Assembly: GCA_003611805.1 (NCBI GenBank)
Contig: RAYM01000031.1
Span: 24,240 to 88,239 of the forward strand
Length of the DNA stretch: 64,000 nt
Reading direction: 5' to 3'
Source of the DNA: a bacterium 1xD42-87
GTDB lineage: Bacteria > Bacillota > Clostridia > Lachnospirales > Lachnospiraceae
Shown: positions 61,181 to 64,000 of the stretch, piece after piece
How positions within the stretch are numbered: the stretch's first letter is position 1
How the letters are laid out: the number at the start of each line of letters is the position of its first letter
Notes under the pieces: model-generated
What the model was told of the DNA's origin: nothing
What the model saw: only the letters and a program-made list of their open reading frames with translations
Database searches by the model: none
Made by a program: the position numbers and the translations under genes

Positions 61181-62218
61181 TTATATAAATTCATAGCCAA
61201 GCATCACATTGATTAAGTTGTAATCAATACCTGCATCTATGTATCGGTACACATCATAATCATAAATATCTGAATTTGGAAACAGTTTAAATGGGCTTTT
61301 TATGGTATATCCATTGAAATTCAGGAATTTCTCTATTTCATTGGATGTTGGCAATCCTAAGAAGAAGGCCATCTGCAGGTAAAAATGTCTTTCTTTTACG
61401 AATTTCTTTTTGGTTGATTTTTTGTAGTCAAACCAAGAGCTACCTGTCAACCCTTTTGCTGTCAGATATGAGGTAAATGTAACTCTTCTGTTATCTTTGA
61501 TGATGAAGAAATCTCTAAAATCTACAGTGCTGTCATTTTGAAGTGTGGTAAATATATTGTCTGTAATCCCTCTCAGAATATCAAAACGTTCTTTATTGGT
61601 TTTCTTTTGTTTTAAGGTTTTATTTAGTGATTCTGTGTCGTAACCCACAAGCTCATAATTGATATAGTAATAGAACTTTTCCCTCGCTTTGACAAGTGCT
61701 ACGACTGCATTTGTAAAACTGCATTGCAATGCGTCTATTTTATGGGTAGAACTATGTATCTGTGTTATATTAGCAGTATCATACAAGGCTGTGAGTTTCT
61801 TATATTTTTCCGTATAATCTTCAATAAGTTCAATTCTCTTTTTTATTGTGCTTATGTATATTTTCCTCTTATTATTTGAAGCATTCAGGGCATCATACTC
61901 ATTATCGAAGCCATAAGCAGAAAGAAATTCATCAAGACTCATATTGTGGATAACAAGGTCATTGATAAGAGGCTCGTATTTGCCCCAGATTTCATCTTTT
62001 AGGTCTTCACATAGAAAATTATACCCTGCAACAGAAAAAGGCATATTTGCCAATCTAAAGGCTCTCAGGACATCATAAAAACACTCTTCTTTGTCGAGTC
62101 CTATCTTAAATACAGAATTAACAAGTGAATTCAGTGCGGCATAGTTTTCGGTGTATATGTAGTTGGCAGCATCTATATTAATATCTTGAAGTTCCCGTAA
62201 AATTTCCTGCTTTGTCAT
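61181..62218 (-). CDS. Unknown protein with helical C-terminal domain, low-GC island
   Basis: A 345-residue soluble protein. The first two thirds are helical and rich in Lys, Asn and Tyr. The C-terminal 70 residues (HFYLQMAFFLGLPTSNEIEK, then FLNFNGYTIKSPFKLFPNSD and YRYIDAGIDYNLINVML) resemble a helical domain found at the end of several accessory Firmicutes proteins (pattern: helix, leucine-rich GL, 'L...GY', short helix, 'I..Y...GI.....IN..L'). I do not know a function. ATG 62218 follows AGAGG. It is the first gene of a two-gene unit with the membrane protein. Confidence 0.7.
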   Translation of the reverse strand: MTKQEILRELQDINIDAANYIYTENYAALNSLVNSVFKIGLDKEECFYDVLRAFRLANMPFSVAGYNFLCEDLKDEIWGKYEPLINDLVIHNMSLDEFLSAYGFDNEYDALNASNNKRKIYISTIKKRIELIEDYTEKYKKLTALYDTANITQIHSSTHKIDALQCSFTNAVVALVKAREKFYYYINYELVGYDTESLNKTLKQKKTNKERFDILRGITDNIFTTLQNDSTVDFRDFFIIKDNRRVTFTSYLTAKGLTGSSWFDYKKSTKKKFVKERHFYLQMAFFLGLPTSNEIEKFLNFNGYTIKSPFKLFPNSDIYDYDVYRYIDAGIDYNLINVMLGYEFI

Positions 62219-62398
62219 ACAAACCTCTTTATTGTAAGGGAATTTCCCTATGAATTATTTTCTCAAAGAAGAAAACGACAGTAATAATATATCATAAGTC
62301 AGGAATGTTGGCATTAAAAATATTTTCAAACTGAATACCCGTAATGATTAGAAGAGAATATTTGTATCTAAAATTGCAGAAACGAAAGAGGTGATTTT

Positions 62399-62593
62399 AT
62401 GCACATTAAGAAGTTCTATCCGAAAGATGAACGATTCTTCAGAGTTCTTGCTACTGCAGGAAATATCGGAAGCACAGATGCAAACAAGATTGACATTTCG
62501 GATACAAGGCTTAAAAACATGATAAAATACCATCTAATAAAAGAAGTAAGCTATGTGAATCCAAAGCACAGGGAAGTGGAAAGCTGTAAATGA
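62399..62593 (+). CDS. Short ORF of unknown function, perhaps a truncated N-terminus
   Basis: A 64-residue frame with a good ribosome site (AAAGAGGTG) before ATG 62399. MHIKKFYPKDERFFRVLATA and LKNMIKYHLIKEVSY look like the start of a winged-helix-type protein, with the rest lost. It may be the remnant of a mobile-element gene. The sequence after its stop (62594-62690) shows no coding potential. Confidence 0.45.
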   Translation: MHIKKFYPKDERFFRVLATAGNIGSTDANKIDISDTRLKNMIKYHLIKEVSYVNPKHREVESCK

Positions 62594-62689
62594 TTGGAGT
62601 TACGACAAACAGTTATTCAGATAGCGATATAGCGTGAAAAGAAATCTGTTCAGAAATCATAAATGTGCCTGTAAGTTATGTTAGTGCAT

Positions 62690-62799
62690 AAAAAATACTC
62701 CCATCTTAATGATGGGAGTTTCCAATGAGCCGCCAAGCTCATTATAACTGATAAAAAATCCGAATGACCGCCAAGCCATCCATAACTGTACCTTTGATT
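62690..62799 (-). ncRNA. Candidate small RNA with two like hairpins and a terminator
   Basis: On the minus strand, after a promoter, the RNA would contain GGATGGC, loop TTGGCG, GTCATTC, then a T-rich spacer, then AATGAGC, loop TTGGCG, GCTCATT, and then a terminator ACTCCCATC/GATGGGAGT with a T tract. Both hairpins are preceded by CAGTTAT. The first stem uses two G-U pairs that exist only on the minus strand, which supports this direction. It resembles no RNA family I know. Confidence 0.6.
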
Positions 62800-62805
62800 A
62801 AATCA

Positions 62806-62835
62806 AGTGTACCACTATACTATATGCAATGTCAA
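62806..62835 (-). promoter_or_regulatory. Promoter of the candidate small RNA
   Basis: On the minus strand TTGACA and TACACT are 18 bases apart. The -35 lies 5 bp after the toxin stop codon. Confidence 0.6.
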
Positions 62836-62840
62836 CTGTT

Positions 62841-63389
62841 TTATGCCTTGTCTTTCAGTTGTTTTTTTAGGTAGTCGATTTTTCCGTTTAAAGAACTAAT
62901 GATATTGTCCTTTTTCTTTACAATGTGCGATAAACCTAAAATATTCAGCAATTTTGTATCTAATTCTGACATTTCGGCAGATAATTTACATATTTTTGCA
63001 GAAATGATTCGCTCTTTGCCGATTGTTTTAATTTGCCCTAAATCTATTGTTCCTGAAAGGGTTGCAGGTTTTCCAATCGGATCAGTATAGGTATAAGTAC
63101 CAATAATAGGAATCTGGATATCTGGTATTGTTGCAGGACTTGTCGATATAATAGCACAAGTAAATACTGGCGAGGAAATATTGTAAGAGTTGGACTGTAT
63201 GATGACAACAGGACGTATTTTGTTCTCTTCACTTCCGACATTTTCTCCCAAATCGACAAAAAATACTTCGCCTCTTTTGACAGTCCAGCTTCGTTGATGC
63301 TTTTTCCCAACACAATAATACAGCTTTTTAGAATTCCATGCATTAATTCGTTGTGCTTTTCCTAATAGTTGTCTTTCTTCGTATGTCAA
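62841..63389 (-). CDS. MazF/PemK-like toxin (type II family) with C-terminal coiled coil
   Basis: A 182-residue protein. Residues 38-145 form the MazF/PemK fold: VKRGEVFFVDLGENVGSEEN, KIRPVVIIQSNSYN, VFTCAIISTSPA and GTIDLGQIKTI. These toxins cut RNA at short sites. The C-terminal 35 residues (VKKKDNIISSLNGKIDYLKK) form a coiled coil, and the N-terminus has an extra helical part, so it is longer than plain MazF (about 110-120). The start is TTG 63389 after GGAGGTG. No antitoxin gene lies upstream, which is unusual. The small RNA directly downstream may or may not be involved. Confidence 0.82.
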   Translation of the reverse strand: MTYEERQLLGKAQRINAWNSKKLYYCVGKKHQRSWTVKRGEVFFVDLGENVGSEENKIRPVVIIQSNSYNISSPVFTCAIISTSPATIPDIQIPIIGTYTYTDPIGKPATLSGTIDLGQIKTIGKERIISAKICKLSAEMSELDTKLLNILGLSHIVKKKDNIISSLNGKIDYLKKQLKDKA

Positions 63390-63592
63390 ATTACACCTCC
63401 GTTTTTACGGATTATAACATATATAGAGAAATTTGTCACTTCCTGATATTTTTTATCCTTTTGAAGATGATAAAAGACGTATTTTTATTAAACACGAAAA
63501 GACGCAATTTTTCAGGGGGGGGGGTACCGCATATTTGATAATGGCAAATTTATATTGCAGAAAAATTTACTCGTTTTTTTGATGCGTATTAA

Positions 63593-64000
63593 GTGCGCTT
63601 GATTTTAAAAAATACGATATATTGCGGTAAAATTGCTTATGTACGCAGAAAGACAGAAAAGTGCATGGAACACGCAACGAGTATCATCTTGTGGAGCAGG
63701 ATAATTATATTCTGACGGACGGACAGCATGAAGCTATTATTGCGGAAGATGTCTGGCAGGCTGCACAGGTAAAGCTGATTGCACAGGCAAAGAGATATGA
63801 ACATGTAAATAGAGGCAAAGATACGAAAACGCATCTCCTTTCAGGAATTGTTAGATGTCCGGTCTGCGGAGCGGGCATGTATGGCAATAAGAGTATCAAG
63901 CGCAAAAAGGATGGAACGAAATACCAATGTCATTTAGATAAGGACGATGCAAAGAACAGTGTATGTAGAAATATGTACCCTGTTCTTTTTTTGTATAATT
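63593..64000 (+). pseudogene. Large serine recombinase, decayed 3' part (continues past window or ends at terminator)
   Basis: From 63593 one frame reads VRLILKNTIYCGKIAYVRRK, then TEK. One base is missing near 63659, and the next frame reads VHGTRNEYHLVEQDNYILTD, GQHEAIIAEDVWQAAQ and the zinc-ribbon start SGIVRCPVCGAGMYGNKSIK. This is the recombinase and zinc-ribbon part of a large serine integrase; the catalytic N-terminus is gone. Upstream (63390-63590) is AT-rich sequence with a run of ten or so G residues near 63515 and no gene. Confidence 0.8.
63951..63992 (+). terminator. Rho-independent terminator inside or after the recombinase remnant
   Basis: AAAGAACAG and CTGTTCTTT pair perfectly over 9 bases, followed by a T run. 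Placed over the recombinase reading frame, it supports the view that the gene is no longer functional. Confidence 0.65.

Noticed and set aside
62690..62840. Classical type III (ToxIN-like) antitoxin RNA for the MazF-like gene
   Set aside because: In known type III systems the RNA repeats and terminator precede the toxin; here they follow it, and the toxin sequence matches the type II MazF/PemK pattern. Kept only as an unexplained RNA.

Overview
The window reads as a chromosomal segment from a Clostridia (Bacillota) genome of moderately high GC, most likely a member of the Lachnospiraceae. This rests on the gene set: a class III fructose-1,6-bisphosphatase, Mini-RNase III next to cysS, a SigH-type sigma factor, TrpB2, a DUF1836 protein, a DUF5722 protein, a long RlmD-type rRNA methylase and a eukaryotic-type HisA. 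Strong GGAGG-type ribosome binding sites and TTGACA/TATAAT-like promoters fit this. I cannot name the genus. No rRNA, CRISPR array or prophage is present.

Layout. 1-2832: the end of a tetrapyrrole operon (hemD end, hemB, hemL, a small conserved protein). 2901-3066: a 166-bp inverted-terminal-repeat element whose near-identical twin lies inverted at 36066-36231. 3100-6230: a zinc-binding-domain chemoreceptor and TrpB2. 6382-16509: a sugar locus with a binding lipoprotein, an ABC ATPase and a permease. It continues with a second binding protein, a NarL-type sensor kinase and response regulator, an orphan family-1 binding protein, and a secreted DUF5722 glycosidase-like protein whose C-terminal membrane anchor is broken. 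16506-20226: an Arc-like protein, a PIG-L-type deacetylase, purC and rubrerythrin. 20446-24156: pantothenate uptake, coaX, coaBC and ispF. 24162-28882: sigH, tRNA-Thr, a decayed coiled-coil gene, cysE-cysS-mrnC-rlmB. 28882-38073: a repeat-rich SGNH hydrolase, a class A PBP, a YigZ-family protein, mgtE and typA. 38265-45610: an SSB-like protein, a CobO-like protein, a lysine riboswitch with dapA, dapB, fbp, a repeat lipoprotein, hisA and a cold-shock protein. 45725-60436: a large hybrid histidine kinase, a TrpR-like regulator, a DUF1836 protein, an Hpt protein, an orphan NMT1-like binding protein, tRNA-Gly, an EamA transporter, a second chemoreceptor, an SPFH protein, pcrA, an acidic membrane protein and an rlmD-like gene with a damaged 3' end.

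60480-64000 is visibly AT-rich and looks acquired. It holds two linked unknown genes, a short ORF, a MazF/PemK-like toxin gene without a recognisable antitoxin, a candidate small RNA with two look-alike hairpins, and the decayed 3' part of a large serine recombinase.

The least explained items are: (1) the two-hairpin small RNA beside the MazF-like gene; (2) the 166-bp element pair; (3) two dispersed hairpin families, one of which forms the C-terminus of the SigH reading frame; (4) the sugar locus in which a paralogue of the transport binding protein is tied to a two-component system; (5) the broken membrane anchor of the DUF5722 protein and the internal deletion in the RlmD tail.
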